Below are positions 1 to 9,502 of a stretch of 64,000 bases of DNA, in pieces. The position numbers and the translations under genes were made by a program. The stretch's first letter is position 1. Every line of letters begins with the position of its first letter. This stretch comes from Candidatus Thiosymbion ectosymbiont of Catanema sp. Cochon2018 (GTDB lineage Bacteria; Pseudomonadota; Gammaproteobacteria; Chromatiales; Chromatiaceae): positions 30,821-94,820 of the forward strand of contig WYCW01000006.1 of assembly GCA_011392765.1 (NCBI GenBank). Direction: 5' to 3'. Below the pieces are notes generated by a model, which searched no databases, was not told the DNA's origin, and worked only from the letters and a program-made list of their open reading frames with translations.

Positions 1-33
1 AAATTGGACTTGCATCGGAACAGAGTATCTACG
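1..33. repeat. Partial copy of a long-range inverted repeat
   Basis: The first 33 bases match the reverse complement of 55565-55597 without a mismatch, and the match stops at 33/34. The copy is cut by the window edge, so its full length is unknown. The other copy lies in IS-rich debris just downstream of an IS110-type gene, so this may be the edge of the same mobile element. Confidence 0.6.
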
Positions 34-66
34 CGGGTTGATTTGCGGGGATACTTCAGCCCCGGA

Positions 67-86
67 GGGGCTTTTGCGACACCCTC
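67..86. repeat. Solo end of the GAGGGTGTCG repeat family
   Basis: This GGGGCTTTTGCGACACCCTC word is one terminal repeat of the small elements seen complete at 33135-33235 and 54141-54301. No second end is visible nearby. It lies just downstream of the ribD stop codon, in non-coding sequence. Confidence 0.5.
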
Positions 87-128
87 ACTTCCGGAGCGGC
101 GTCGAATGCACCCCGGTGGAAGCGTATT

Positions 129-1265
129 TCAACCGTCGAACTGAACGGGCACGGCCGTGATCCGCAGATCCGGACCGACCATCCGCAGGTCCCGGACCGC
201 GAGCTCGATGCGGTCCTGCATCCGCTCGAGGCCCGGTAACCGGAAGAGCCCGCGGGCGGCGTCGCCCATGAAGTGGGGCGCCAGGTAGAGGACGATCTCG
301 TCCACCAGTCCCGCCTCCAGGAGTGCCCCGGCCAGGGTCGGTCCCGCCTCCACCAGCACCTCGTTGATTTCCCGGCGAGCGAGGTAGTGCAGCAGGAACG
401 CAAGATCCACCCGGCCCCTGCTCCCGGCACAGACCCGGACCTCGGCCCCCGCCGCTTCCAGCCGCATGATAGCAGTCGGCGCCTGATCCTCCAGGCAGGC
501 GATCAGGGTCGCGCCCGGCAGGCCGAGCAGGCGTGCGTTCACGGGAGTACGGAGGCGGCTGTCGACCAGGACCCGCAAGGGTTGGCGCACCCGCTCGCCG
601 GGCCATACCCCTGGAAACTCTTCCGCCCTGAGACGCAGGTTCAGGGCGGGATCGTCCGCCAACAAGGTGCCGATTCCGGTAAGGATCGCCGAGCTTCTCG
701 CGCGCAGCAACTGCACATCCCGCCGCGCCGCCTCGGAGGTGATCCACTTGCTTTCCCCGCTGGCCATGGCGGTCCGCCCGTCCAGGCTGGCGGCCAATTT
801 GCAGCGCACGTAGGGCAACCCTCGCTCCATGCGCTTGATGAAGCCGGGATTGAGGGTCCGCGCCGCGGCCTCCAGGACACCGACCCGGACGGCGACGCCG
901 GCGGCCTTCAGGATCTCCAGTCCCTTACCTGCTACCCGCGGATTCGGATCGAGCATGGCGGCCACCAGACGCCGCACCCCGGCCGCCAGCAGGCCGTCGG
1001 TGCAGGGCGGGGTCCGGCCCTGGTGGCAGCAGGGCTCCAGGGTGACATAGGCGGTCGCGTCCCTGGCCCGCTCCCCTGCGACCGCAAGCGCATTGCGCTC
1101 GGCGTGGGGTCCGCCGGCACGGCGGTGACAGCCCTCGCCGACGACCTCGCCGGCGCGGACCAGGACGCAGCCCACGCGGGGGTTTGGATCGGTGGTGAAG
1201 AGACCCAGACGCGCGAGCCGCATTGCCCGCGCCATGAAGGCAAGATCGGCGGCGTTCTCGCTCAA
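129..1265 (-). CDS. ribD: Bifunctional riboflavin biosynthesis deaminase/reductase RibD
   Basis: RibD deaminates diaminohydroxyphosphoribosylamino-pyrimidine and then reduces the ribosyl side chain, two early cytosolic steps of riboflavin (FMN/FAD) synthesis. The 378-residue product has the usual length. The N-terminal cytidine-deaminase-like domain shows the zinc motif HAE (in [10 protein letters not shown]) and [11 protein letters not shown] at about residues 50-90. The C-terminal reductase domain starts near [13 protein letters not shown] at about 150. The start overlaps the nrdR stop by 4 bases (ATGA), so the two genes are translationally coupled; nrdR-ribD is a common gammaproteobacterial arrangement. 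No FMN riboswitch was recognised upstream. The identification is firm. Confidence 0.96.
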   Translation of the reverse strand: MSENAADLAFMARAMRLARLGLFTTDPNPRVGCVLVRAGEVVGEGCHRRAGGPHAERNALAVAGERARDATAYVTLEPCCHQGRTPPCTDGLLAAGVRRLVAAMLDPNPRVAGKGLEILKAAGVAVRVGVLEAAARTLNPGFIKRMERGLPYVRCKLAASLDGRTAMASGESKWITSEAARRDVQLLRARSSAILTGIGTLLADDPALNLRLRAEEFPGVWPGERVRQPLRVLVDSRLRTPVNARLLGLPGATLIACLEDQAPTAIMRLEAAGAEVRVCAGSRGRVDLAFLLHYLARREINEVLVEAGPTLAGALLEAGLVDEIVLYLAPHFMGDAARGLFRLPGLERMQDRIELAVRDLRMVGPDLRITAVPVQFDG

Positions 1266-1774
1266 GACTTGGATTCCAGATCGGCGAGCAGATCCATCTG
1301 CTGGCGCTTGGCCTCGGGCGTGAGCTGGCGTTCCAGGCGCTCGATTTCCTCGCGGAAGGCAGCTACGTCCTCGAATTTGCGGTAGACAGAGGCAAACCGC
1401 ACGTAGGCCACCTGATCCAGCCCCCGCAGCTCGTCCATGACCAACTCGCCGATCGTGCGCGACGAGATCTCGCCTTCCCCGCCGGTAACCAGACGCCGGT
1501 TGATCCGGGCCAGGGCCGCTTCGACCGCCTCGGTGCCGACGGGGCGCTTCTCCAGAGCGCGCATGATGCCCGAACGTAGCTTGCCCCCGTCGAACGGGAC
1601 CCGGGACCCGTCACGCTTTTTCACGCGCGGGAAATCGAGCTCGGCGCGCTCGTAGGTCGTAAAGCGTTCCTTGCACAGGGCGCACCGACGGCGGCGGCGC
1701 ACCTCATCGCCTTCTCCGGCCAACCGGGAGTCGGTAACCTTGGTGTCCTGGGCTCCGCAGAAGGGGCAGCGCAT
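1262..1774 (-). CDS. nrdR: Transcriptional repressor NrdR
   Basis: NrdR is the zinc-ribbon/ATP-cone repressor of ribonucleotide reductase genes and senses ATP/dATP. The 170-residue protein begins [13 protein letters not shown], a canonical CxxC ribbon closed by a second pair (CALC), followed by the basic RRRRR stretch and an ATP-cone domain from about residue 48. The frame is open 51 bases further upstream, but that stretch (1775-1825) is an imperfect palindrome of ATGATGAGTGATGA words. The start at 1774 gives the family's exact N-terminus. It overlaps ribD by 4 bases. Confidence 0.95.
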   Translation of the reverse strand: MRCPFCGAQDTKVTDSRLAGEGDEVRRRRRCALCKERFTTYERAELDFPRVKKRDGSRVPFDGGKLRSGIMRALEKRPVGTEAVEAALARINRRLVTGGEGEISSRTIGELVMDELRGLDQVAYVRFASVYRKFEDVAAFREEIERLERQLTPEAKRQQMDLLADLESKS

Positions 1775-1957
1775 GGCGATTCGATTGATGAATGCGGAAT
1801 GATGAGTGATGAGCGCATTTATCACTCATCATTCAGAAGATGCGTTCGTGCCTTGCGGTAGTGCCATCCTGTAGAATCCACCGCACTCACTGTGTCGATT
1901 CAGAGGTAACCGCCAATGGTACAGGATTTTCAGGATTAACAGGATTATTCGAACGTT

Positions 1958-2185
1958 GTGCGAGTGCCGAACCGATGCAGTTTTAGCGGCCTGCTTGATC
2001 CACTGCTGCGAAGTAGTTTAGAAGCAGTAGAAGCTGCTCGCCTCGATGTTACTTTCGCTGAACTCTCCTTTGAGAGAGCGCAGATCCTGCTGCCGACTTT
2101 GCAGCTTTACTTGCGTTATTGCTGGAAGAACTCTGGATGCCGCAGAAGCAGCACGTTTACTCGTGACTTTTCTGTTTGTGCCCAT
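1958..2185 (-). pseudogene. Decayed small repeat protein
   Basis: Read from the ATG at 2185, the minus strand gives MGTNRKVTSKRAASAASRVL. A frameshift follows, then ASKAAKSAAGSALSQ in a second frame, then KVTSRRAASTASKLL in a third. KVTSKRAASAASRVL and KVTSRRAASTASKLL are two copies of one internal protein repeat, so the original gene was a short lysine/alanine/serine-rich tandem-repeat protein. At least two frameshifts separate the pieces. Function unknown. It lies just downstream of another decayed gene on the same strand. Confidence 0.5.
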
Positions 2186-2196
2186 TTCCAGTTACC

Positions 2197-2665
2197 CTAC
2201 TTTTTCGCGAAGGTTATCGCCGATTTGAACCGGGACACATCGTTTAAGACTAAGAACGCTATAACAACCAACAGCGTGGCGAATAATAACGCGCTTACTA
2301 GACCGGCAGCTACATTTCCCGAATTGCGGCCAAAGACGACCGAGTGAACGAATTTCACCAATGATAATTCCTTCTTCAATACCTTTACCATGTTCTTCGA
2401 GTTCCGACGCCACTACCTCTTCAGAGAAACCTGGAGCGCATTTTCAGCGTACCTTTGCCCGTAGTAGAACACCCTTGGGCTGCTGCTCATACCAACTTTC
2501 GATTTCCGCAGTGGTTGGTCTAGTTCCATTGATTTGTTCATGATGGCGCGCCCATTCGATCCTTTGCTCTTCGATAATTGCAAAAGCGACAAGCCCATAT
2601 AACCAACTTTCATTGGATTCCTGACCAATTCTCGATAGATATCATCGGGAATCAGGATTATTTTC
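2197..2665 (-). pseudogene. Decayed small membrane-anchored protein
   Basis: A single protein can be followed through successive minus-strand frames: IYRELVRNP; then ESWLYGLVAFAIIEEQRI and EIESWYEQQPKGVLLRAKGT; then AENALQV; then SEEVVASELEEHGKGIEEG and GEIRSLGRLWPQFG; finally a hydrophobic C-terminal segment (VAAGLVSALLFATLLVVIAF) ending at 2197. It resembles, from memory only, a family of about 150-residue soluble proteins with one C-terminal membrane anchor. At least four frameshifts in 470 bases show it is dead. No function is assigned. Confidence 0.55.
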
Positions 2666-2774
2666 TAATGGAAATAATACCTTAAAAAATCCTGTCAATC
2701 CTGCTCATCCTGTTAATCCTGTCCTATTAGCGGATGAACACACATTCATCACTCCGCATTCATCACTCATCATT

Positions 2775-4034
2775 CTACGACCTCGTATACACAGGGAACC
2801 GTGCGCATAACTGCGACACCTTCGCCCTGACCGTCTCGATTACGGCCTGCTCGCCCCCGGCATCGACGATATCGCACATCCAGCCCGCCAGGTCCCGTGC
2901 CTCTTCGGTCCCGAAGCCGCGGGTGGTCACGGCGGGGGTCCCGACCCGGATGCCGCTGGTGACGAACGGAGACTGGGGGTCATTGGGCACCGCGTTCTTG
3001 TTCACTGTGATATTGGCCGCTTCGAGCCAGGCTTCCACATCCCTGCCGGTAAGCCCCTGTTCGATGAAGCTGACCAGAAACAGGTGGTCGCTGGTGCCGC
3101 CGGATACCACATCGTAGCTACGGGAGAGGAAGACCTCCGCCATGGTTCGGGCATTGCGCAGCACCTGCTCCTGATAGGTCTTGAACCGGGGCTCCATTGC
3201 CTCTTTGAAGGCCACGGCCTTGGCGGCGATCACGTGCATCAGGGGGCCGCCCTGGGTGCCGGGGAAGACCAGCGAGCTGAGCTTTTTTTCGATCTCGGGA
3301 TTCGACTTGGCCAGGATCAGGCCGCCGCGGGGACCGCGCAGGGTCTTGTGGGTGGTGGTAGTCGTAACGTCCGCGATTTGCACCGGGCTCGGGTACAGAC
3401 CCACGGCGACCAAGCCTGCGACATGGGCCATATCCACACACAGGAAGGCGCCGACCGCATCGGCGATGGCGCGAAAGCGCTCCCAGTCGACCACCCGCGA
3501 GTAGGCGGAGAAGCCGGCCACGATCATACGCGGCCGATGCTCCCACGCCAGCCGCTCTACCGCCTGATAATCGATCTCCCCGGTGGCCGGATCGAGCCCG
3601 TACTGTACCGCGTTATAGAGCCGGCCCGAGAAGTTGGGCTTGGCCCCATGGGTAAGATGGCCACCATGGGCCAAGCTCATACCGAGGATAGTGTCTCCGG
3701 GTCGGCACAGGGCCATATAGACGGCCGCATTGGCCTGAGAGCCGGAATGGGGCTGAACATTGGCATAATCCGCGCCGAACAGGGCCTTGGCGCGGTCCAC
3801 GGCCAACCGCTCGGCGACGTCCACATGCTCACAGCCGCCGTAATAGCGCCTGCCGGGATAGCCCTCGGCATACTTGTTGGTCAGCACCGTGCCTTGGGCC
3901 TGCATGACCCTGGGACTGGCATAGTTCTCGGATGCGATCAGTTCGACATGCTCCTCCTGCCGCCGCTCCTCGTCCCGGATCGCCTGCCACAGCTCATCGT
4001 CATAACCGGCAATCTGTGTGGTCTCATCGAACAT
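2775..4034 (-). CDS. glyA: Serine hydroxymethyltransferase
   Basis: GlyA interconverts serine and glycine with tetrahydrofolate in the cytosol and is the main source of one-carbon units. The product is 419 residues from the start at 4034 ([16 protein letters not shown]), which matches the family N-terminus; seven further residues are open upstream. The PLP-binding lysine is in [15 protein letters not shown] near residue 229, and [14 protein letters not shown] lies near the N-terminus. It is followed by a word palindrome, and the upstream region is filled by a composite repeat (4075-4345). Confidence 0.96.
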   Translation of the reverse strand: MFDETTQIAGYDDELWQAIRDEERRQEEHVELIASENYASPRVMQAQGTVLTNKYAEGYPGRRYYGGCEHVDVAERLAVDRAKALFGADYANVQPHSGSQANAAVYMALCRPGDTILGMSLAHGGHLTHGAKPNFSGRLYNAVQYGLDPATGEIDYQAVERLAWEHRPRMIVAGFSAYSRVVDWERFRAIADAVGAFLCVDMAHVAGLVAVGLYPSPVQIADVTTTTTHKTLRGPRGGLILAKSNPEIEKKLSSLVFPGTQGGPLMHVIAAKAVAFKEAMEPRFKTYQEQVLRNARTMAEVFLSRSYDVVSGGTSDHLFLVSFIEQGLTGRDVEAWLEAANITVNKNAVPNDPQSPFVTSGIRVGTPAVTTRGFGTEEARDLAGWMCDIVDAGGEQAVIETVRAKVSQLCARFPVYTRS

Positions 4035-4074
4035 CGAAATCTTCCTCGCCGCCAAACCCCTAGTGTAGCTCCTT

Positions 4075-4345
4075 CCTCACGCCGCGTCCGCCGCGGTAGA
4101 GCCAAGACTAGCGAGGCTCTGCCTCAGACCGACGAGGCGTGAATTTTTTGTGCAGCGAACAAACTTGTTATCCGCAGATTACGCAGATTTTCGCAGATTA
4201 AGAATAGAAATAATCTGCGAAAATCTGCGTAATCTGCGGATAAAAACAATGGGCGTAATACCCCCAAGTGCTGCATGAGGAGATGTGAGTTTTTGTGCCG
4301 TGCACAAACTTGACTCATTTGTAAAAGTCCAAGGCAGTCAAGGAA
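4075..4345. repeat. Composite repeat with CCGCAGATTACGCAGATT palindrome
   Basis: Bases 4170-4243 form a long imperfect palindrome (ATCCGCAGATTACGCAGATT on the left, its reverse complement on the right). They sit inside a larger unit that also holds GTGAATTTTTTGTGCAGCG and TGCACAAACTTGACTCATT. The same composite occurs at 47915-48125 next to tyrA. No gene is visible between 4035 and 4420, so this repeat accounts for most of the gap. Confidence 0.75.
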
Positions 4346-4420
4346 TCCTAGACTCGCTGGTCCGACTCATGGGTCTTCACCGCCGGTATGGTGTGACCCG
4401 AGAATCTCATTCTCCCGGAA

Positions 4421-4975
4421 TCAGAGCTCCCGCACCAAGGCGCTTTCCACCTCATCCCGCTTCGCCTTGCCGACCAGCGACTCGATGAGCTGAAGCGCGA
4501 AGTCCATGGCGGTACCGGGCCCGCGGGAGGTGATCAGCTTACCGTCCACCACGACCGGCATCTCGAGCAGGTTTACTTCCGGGAACTCCTCCGGCGTAAC
4601 GACCCCCGGATAGCTGGTGGCGGACCTCCCGTCGAGCAGACCCGCGCCGGCGAGCACCTTGGGGGCGGCGCAGATGGCAGCGGTGAAACGATCTTCGGCC
4701 CGATAGCGGGCGAGGAGGGCCTGAATCCGCTCGTCCCGGTCCAGCCGTTCGGCCCCCGGGAGCCCGCCGGGCAGAACGATCATATCGAACGTCCGGTCCA
4801 TCACCGCCTCCAACAGGGTGTCGGGTACCAACACCGTGTTGCGACTGGCACGTACCGGCCCCGCCGTCAGACCGGCCGTGACCACCTCGATCTCGGCACG
4901 CCGCAACAGGTCGATGACGGTGACCGCCTCCAGCTCCTCACACCCCTCGGCCAGGGGAACCAATACCCGTGCCAT
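4421..4975 (-). CDS. DJ-1/PfpI family protein
   Basis: This is a 184-residue single-domain member of the DJ-1/ThiJ/PfpI superfamily. The start MARVLVPLAEGCEELEAVTV carries the conserved glutamate, and the nucleophile cysteine is in the elbow AAICAAPKVLAGAG at about residue 107. The length and the N-terminal EELEAV motif fit the YajL/DJ-1 branch, linked to protein deglycation or chaperone activity and oxidative-stress protection. It stands alone, transcribed in the same direction as glyA. The precise substrate cannot be told from sequence. Confidence 0.88.
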   Translation of the reverse strand: MARVLVPLAEGCEELEAVTVIDLLRRAEIEVVTAGLTAGPVRASRNTVLVPDTLLEAVMDRTFDMIVLPGGLPGAERLDRDERIQALLARYRAEDRFTAAICAAPKVLAGAGLLDGRSATSYPGVVTPEEFPEVNLLEMPVVVDGKLITSRGPGTAMDFALQLIESLVGKAKRDEVESALVREL

Positions 4976-5878
4976 ATTCGTCTCCGTAATGTCTAAGTAC
5001 TGTTGACATATTTAGTGTCATTTCGAGCACAGCGAGAAATCCTTGTCCCGACGGAAGAGGGATCTTGTCGCCAGATAACACCATACACTTCGTATACCGG
5101 TTGCCGAACCGGAATGGCAAGGTACGGGTTGGTGTTGAAGATCTCTCCCCTCGGTCGAGATGACAAGCCCTACTGTAGCCTGAAAATCAATTGGTTAAGG
5201 TGTTATGTCCCGGATGATTACAGTTTCCGGACCGCGACTGTTTGTAAGGATGCACCAAGCGCAGCGTGCCATCAACAAGGAGCACCTCCGGCGGCGAGCG
5301 CCGTAGCCAACAAAGGTGTTAGGCACGGCGCCGCCACAGCATGTCTTTGCCCAGCCGCCATGCTTGTCCCAGGCAGAATATCGCCAGGGTGCACACCACG
5401 CAGCGCGCCTTTTGCCCAACCTACGATTCTCCCGGTTATCAGCTACCATCACCGGCTCCGGAAGCCACCGTCTTCCGCGCTCGTTCCACGCTCCAGCGCC
5501 TGCCTGTGCGTCCCTGCACCAGACAGGTAGGAACGCCGACTTGTCCGCTCCAGCGGACTCGGCTCCTTGTGCGGATGGGCAGCCGACCGAGCGCTTGTCG
5601 ACACAGGCGTCAAGGTCCCTCCTCCGTCGGGACAAGTTTTGCTCCCACGCTGGAGCGTGGGGAGCCGGCCGAAAATCAATGGGTTAGTTTTTAGACAGCC
5701 TCTTAGCCAATTTTCTGGTCGGTTTCCTATTTCTGAGTCGCCGGCTTTCGGTTTGATTTTGTACCTTATTGCAGTATTGCATGTGTAGGGAACGGCCTCG
5801 TGTGCCCGTTCCTGCTATTCCGGAACGCCACGGAGGCGATTCACCACAGCTTAAAAATCATGCGAAATAGAGGTATTA
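4976..5878. other. Gene-free stretch
   Basis: No convincing gene is visible on either strand. The open frames present have biased composition and no recognisable domain. The region holds scattered repeat fragments: a CTGTTGACAT word near 5002 resembling the ends of the 31112 element, and at 5686-5705 an IS5-type terminal word (read on the minus strand, AAGAGGCTGTCTAAAAA). It looks like accumulated mobile-element debris. Confidence 0.5.
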
Positions 5879-5977
5879 GGGCACTTTGAAAAATACGATT
5901 TTCGCCAGCGGCGCAGCTTGAATAATCAACGGCCCAAGGTCACCCGATTGGTGAAAACACCTATTTTCAAGGTGCCC
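5879..5977 (+). mobile_element. 99-bp MITE, GGGCACTTTG family, copy 1
   Basis: This is one of four copies of exactly 99 bp whose ends are inverted repeats, GGGCACTTTGAAAAATACG at the left and the complement of GGGCACCTTGAAAATAGG at the right. The centre contains a conserved AATCAAYGG word. It is flanked by ATTA and TTTA; the other three copies have TTTA on both sides. There is no coding capacity. The other copies are at 36518, 36648 and 42976. Confidence 0.85.
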
Positions 5978-6094
5978 TTTAATGGCATTGCCGTGGGAAT
6001 TGCCGTCGGGTGCAGTGCCTTGTCAGCCACATTGCTACATGACATCGTGAGAAAGTCACTTTCTTCATCGCATCTCCACCTATCAGGCTACACT

Positions 6095-7080
6095 GAGAAT
6101 CGTTTTGCATTGCCATTTCTGGGTTATTTTTATGTTCTATTACGGATCGAACGTTCTCTATAATTTTATTTCTTGTTGTCCCATCCTTCGGTATCGGTAG
6201 AACCAGCTCATTGATTCTTGCTGACGTATCGATAATGTCTTGAGTAAACCGCTTGGATGCTATTTGGGCCTTGACTATCGGGCTTGTCAGCACAGCTAAA
6301 GTAATTGAAGCACATCCGGCTGATTTGAACATCTATCTTGTAAATGTGACTTTGGTAAACAATCTTAACGTTATGTTTCGTGACCAAAACCACGGTTTCC
6401 TACAAGATAGGTCCCATCACGAACTATTAAAATATCGTTTCTTGAATATCCTGTTTTACTTTCAATTCATCATAAATGGCCTCTGATATGCCGTGTTTGG
6501 GGTCAAGCTTGATTTCCCAGTTGGCAATCTCGGATGTTCTTATAAAGGGATATGCCCGGTACCATAGGCCAGCTTTCCAACTTCATGTCCGGTTGTAAGG
6601 CTGAGGATCTTCTTCTTCACCAAGTCGCCGAACACCAGTAAGTCATGGGTCGATTTCAGAGCATCGAGGTGTTGGGAAATTTCGGGATTTGTAATACTTG
6701 GGAAGATAGATATTAGCCGTTATGTCTTGCTCATCGATAACAAAACGATGATCATATTGAAGCCTACCGTTGCTTTGATGATATTCTATGAACTTTTCAA
6801 GTATCATAGGCATGTCATGTGGGATAGGAAGCCCGCGTGGTCGTGACCACACCACTTGGCTATGCCCTTAAAAATCTCATGACCTTCATCGGCATCTGTT
6901 TCTTTTTCTCTATGACCACTGCGCAAGTTTTAGCGTGGGTATGTGGTTAAAATAATTCTTCCGGAAATCAATAACCGCCCTTATTCTAGCAATCGACTTG
7001 ATATGCTGAATGATATATCGATGAAGGTTCTAGAACACTTGCTTCCGGGCAATGATGCCAAGCCGGCCCCCTTCCTAGGA
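6095..7080 (-). pseudogene. Remnant of an N6-adenine DNA methylase / restriction subunit
   Basis: Protein-like segments run through several minus-strand frames in the right order: GGRLGIIARKQVF, IIQHIKSIARIRAVIDFRK, YLPKYYNPEISQHLDALK, LVFGDLVKKKILSLTTGHEV, IRTSEIANWEIKLDPKHGIS, LVTKHNVKIVYQSHIYKI, SPIVKAQIASKRFTQDIID and INELVLPIPKD. These resemble the C-terminal half of type I/IIG-like N6-adenine methylases, where a target-recognition region follows the methylase core. Several frameshifts and stops are present, and the catalytic NPPY part is not seen. It is read as a dead restriction-modification remnant. Confidence 0.55.
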
Positions 7081-7233
7081 GAGAGTTAGTTGTCCTTTTG
7101 TTGGATTTCCGATTTCGATTCCTTGAACTTGACACCTAATTATATAGCTCACTAAAGATTCTCCTTTTCTCACGCCTTATAAAATCATTAATTTGATCAA
7201 TAAGTAACGGTTCAAAAATAAGTAATACATTTA

Positions 7234-8699
7234 TCAAGAAAACCCATTGGCATCGACGACGTAGTTCCATTTTCCGAGCACGTTGTCATGGCGAATGAAT
7301 TTGGCTCTGATATCCTGGAATGCCTCGGAGCATTTTCGCCCCAACTCGTAGACGGTATCAAGAAGACGTGCCTTGACTGTGAGACCAGTCTGGGTGCGGG
7401 TGCGCTGCACGGCTTCCAAGGCGGTGTGGGGCGAATCGAGGATGATGCCGCTGAAGCTGCGCTCGACTTGACTGAATAAGCGGTGCTCAATGGGGTGCCA
7501 TTTGGCGGTGTACGGCGGGTAGTGGGCTACCCGCAGGCGCAGACCCAAGCGGGCGCTGAGTTCCACGAGGTCTTCCTTGAAGCGCAGTGAACGCGCGGCG
7601 TTGGCGCCGCCACAATCGAAGGTCAAGAGGATTTCCTGGACGTGTGGATAACGTTCGGCGCGGTCTTCCTGCCACGCCAGGGCAATGGCATCACAGACGA
7701 AGGCGCTGGTCTCGTGGGAGGCGCCCAAGGTGATGAAGCCAACATTGTCATGGTCGTCAGAGACCCCGTGCGGCACCAAAATCCCCGTGGCGAGATGACG
7801 ATCATCAGGGTCATAACCGAACTGGATACCGGTGCTGTAACCGTGCCCGCGACGATGCAAGTGGCCCAGCATCTCTTTCTTCTTGGTATCCACACACAGT
7901 ACCGGGATGCCGTGGGCTTGGGCTTGCCGACGCAAGGTGTCGAGGTAACGGAACGGCTGATCGCGTTCGTGTGGATCGACGTCGCCGGTGAGCAGTTCCT
8001 TGCGCAGGGAACGACGACGGTAGCCGGCCCGTTTCAGGAGTCTCACGACCGTGTTGCGACTGACCTCGTAACCACGCGCAAGCAACTGTTGCGTAAGCGG
8101 CACCGGTTTGAGTTCGGTCCAGCGCACGGTTTCATCGCTGGGACTACCGGGGTGGTGTTCTAACTTTGTTATTTCTGGTTTATTCGGGTGCTTTGAAAAC
8201 CCCATGACAGGGGGTTTTCAAGTTCCCTATACTCGGCAGCAACAAAATTAGAACGCCACCGACTACCGGCACTGTGGGCTTCGAGAACGTCGGCTACGGT
8301 CTGTTCGAGCCCCGGTTGGCGCTGAGTGATCCGACGACGACCGCCGCCGGGACGGCGGATCCGCTTCCCATCGCCGCTCGGACGCTGCGGGCGTTGCGGA
8401 TCGTCGTTGTTCATTTCCGCCAACTCGCGGATTCCCGTATAAATCGTTCGCCGGCTCATGCCCAACACCCGCCCCACATAGGCGATGCCGCCAAAACCGA
8501 TCTTCAGCGCCTCGAGCGCAGCGTAGCGGCGTCGGTGGTCCTCCGGCAGCGAACGGAAGTAGAGCCGCATGAATTCTTCGTGCGATTGGTCGTAGCCTTG
8601 AAACTCGTTCATCCGGTTACCAGCGTCTTGGACTTGAGGTATGCTCATCCTCCCATGAGGACCCTGTATTCTCAAGTAGCTACCGACATTTTTAACCAC
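7234..8699 (-). pseudogene. ISAzo13-family transposase, disrupted
   Basis: The N-terminal piece (8699 to about 8261) carries a helix-turn-helix region ending EAHSAGS. The C-terminal piece (about 8141 to 7234) resumes at PSDETVRWTELKP and contains the DDE-type catalytic part (VLCVDTKKKEMLG, LLTFDCGGANAARS, KWHPIEHRLFSQVERSFSG). Removing the 110-bp element plus one 9-bp target duplication restores EAHSAGSPSDE in one frame. As it stands the gene is frameshifted, because the 119-bp addition is not a multiple of 3. Confidence 0.85.
8151..8260. mobile_element. 110-bp MITE with IS1-like ends inserted in the transposase
   Basis: The ends are GGTGGTGTTCTAACTTTGTT on the left and, inverted, GGTGGCGTTCTAATTTTGTT on the right (18 of 20 identical). 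The 9-bp target duplication GACTACCGG is perfect at 8142-8150 and 8261-8269. The GGTG start and 9-bp duplication are typical of the IS1 family. The element has no coding capacity. A degenerate 42-bp relative is at 27147-27188. Confidence 0.92.
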
Positions 8700-8801
8700 T
8701 TCACTAAAAGAAGATGCCTAACTTGTTAGTGAACCGTTCCTTACTGTATAAGAACATGGCGATGAAGAGAGGGGCCATGAAACCGATAGTTGGGCCAAAC
8801 C

Positions 8802-9095
8802 TCAGCCGACTCGATCGCGCCAGTAACCTGGCTTGCGACTGTGGTGCATGACCGCGAGCACGAGCACGTAATCGACCTCCACGGTGTAAAGCACGCCGTA
8901 CGGAAACGTATGCGACAAACAGCGCCGCACTTCGCCTTCAAGCTTGCGCCATCGGTTCGGAGTCTCAACGATCCGTTGAATCGTGCTTTCAATCTCGACC
9001 GTGAAGCGTATGCCCAGACCTGCTTGCCGTCCTTCATAGTGGGCGACCGCTTCGAGATACTGAAGGCGGGCCTCGGGATGGAACCGATAGCGCAT
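8802..9095 (-). CDS. ParE/RelE-superfamily toxin
   Basis: This 97-residue protein has the ParE-like pattern: MRYRFHPEARLQYLEAVAHY at the start, GLGIRFTVEIESTIQRI and TPNRWRKL in the middle, and FPYGVLYTVEVDYVLVLAV followed by RKPGYWRDR at the end. ParE-type toxins poison DNA gyrase, whereas RelE-type toxins cut mRNA; the sequence favours the ParE branch. It follows directly on an antitoxin gene whose stop overlaps its start, the usual order for a type II toxin-antitoxin operon. Confidence 0.85.
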   Translation of the reverse strand: MRYRFHPEARLQYLEAVAHYEGRQAGLGIRFTVEIESTIQRIVETPNRWRKLEGEVRRCLSHTFPYGVLYTVEVDYVLVLAVMHHSRKPGYWRDRVG

Positions 9096-9328
9096 TACCG
9101 CTTGGCTAACCGGCGCGCTTCAGCCAAGACTTCCTCACCGGGGATTGTCTCGACCTTGCCGGATCGAACTTCCGCAAGGCGTCGATTAGCCTCATCAATC
9201 CACAGGTGTTGGGTCTCGTCAGGGTAAGTGGAGTCCAGACTTTCCACAAGAAAATCAACAAGATCAGCCCGCTGCGCTGGAGCAAGTTGCAGCGCCTCCC
9301 GAGCGATCTGTTCCAGCGTAGTGTTCAT
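9095..9328 (-). CDS. Type II antitoxin, addiction module family
   Basis: This 77-residue acidic protein begins MNTTLEQIAREALQLAPAQR and contains LVDFLVESLDS and WIDEANRRLAEVRSGKVE, the pattern of the short addiction-module antitoxins paired with ParE/RelE toxins. The start at 9328 is chosen because the upstream extension has no family resemblance. Its stop overlaps the toxin start. Such antitoxins neutralise the toxin by direct binding and usually autorepress the operon; no operator could be defined here. Confidence 0.82.
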   Translation of the reverse strand: MNTTLEQIAREALQLAPAQRADLVDFLVESLDSTYPDETQHLWIDEANRRLAEVRSGKVETIPGEEVLAEARRLAKR

Positions 9329-9502
9329 ACAAAGTGGATGTTCTTGATACCGATTCTTGCCGAGGGTCAGATGGAAGAGGATGCCCGGGAGAAACAGATC
9401 AGAAAAAAGGAACCACCCATTTTGTCGCTTATAGCCCAGCGACACGCCATGCGCGGAAAGCGCATCGAGGCAAACAAAATGGGCGTACTTTTGTTTTTTC
9501 CC

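Larger units (their letters stand above)
7203..8745 (-). mobile_element. ISAzo13-like insertion sequence
   Basis: The element carries one transposase gene on the minus strand. The ends share AACGGTTCA words: AGTAACGGTTCAAAAATAAG at the left, and AGTAAGGAACGGTTCACTAA read inward from the right. The exact right boundary is uncertain by a few bases. The same AGTAACGGTTCAAAAA end borders a 100-bp miniature element at 19714-19813 and a fragment at 19180, suggesting this IS type mobilises them. It is inactivated by the insertion at 8151-8260. Confidence 0.65.

Noticed and set aside
273..1385. 370-residue plus-strand open frame opposite ribD
   Set aside because: Shadow of ribD and nrdR; composition is that of reversed coding DNA.
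5195..5635. Minus-strand open frame of 146 residues in the gene-free stretch
   Set aside because: Arg/Ala/Cys-rich composition without any domain, overlapping other frames equally long; not supported as a gene.
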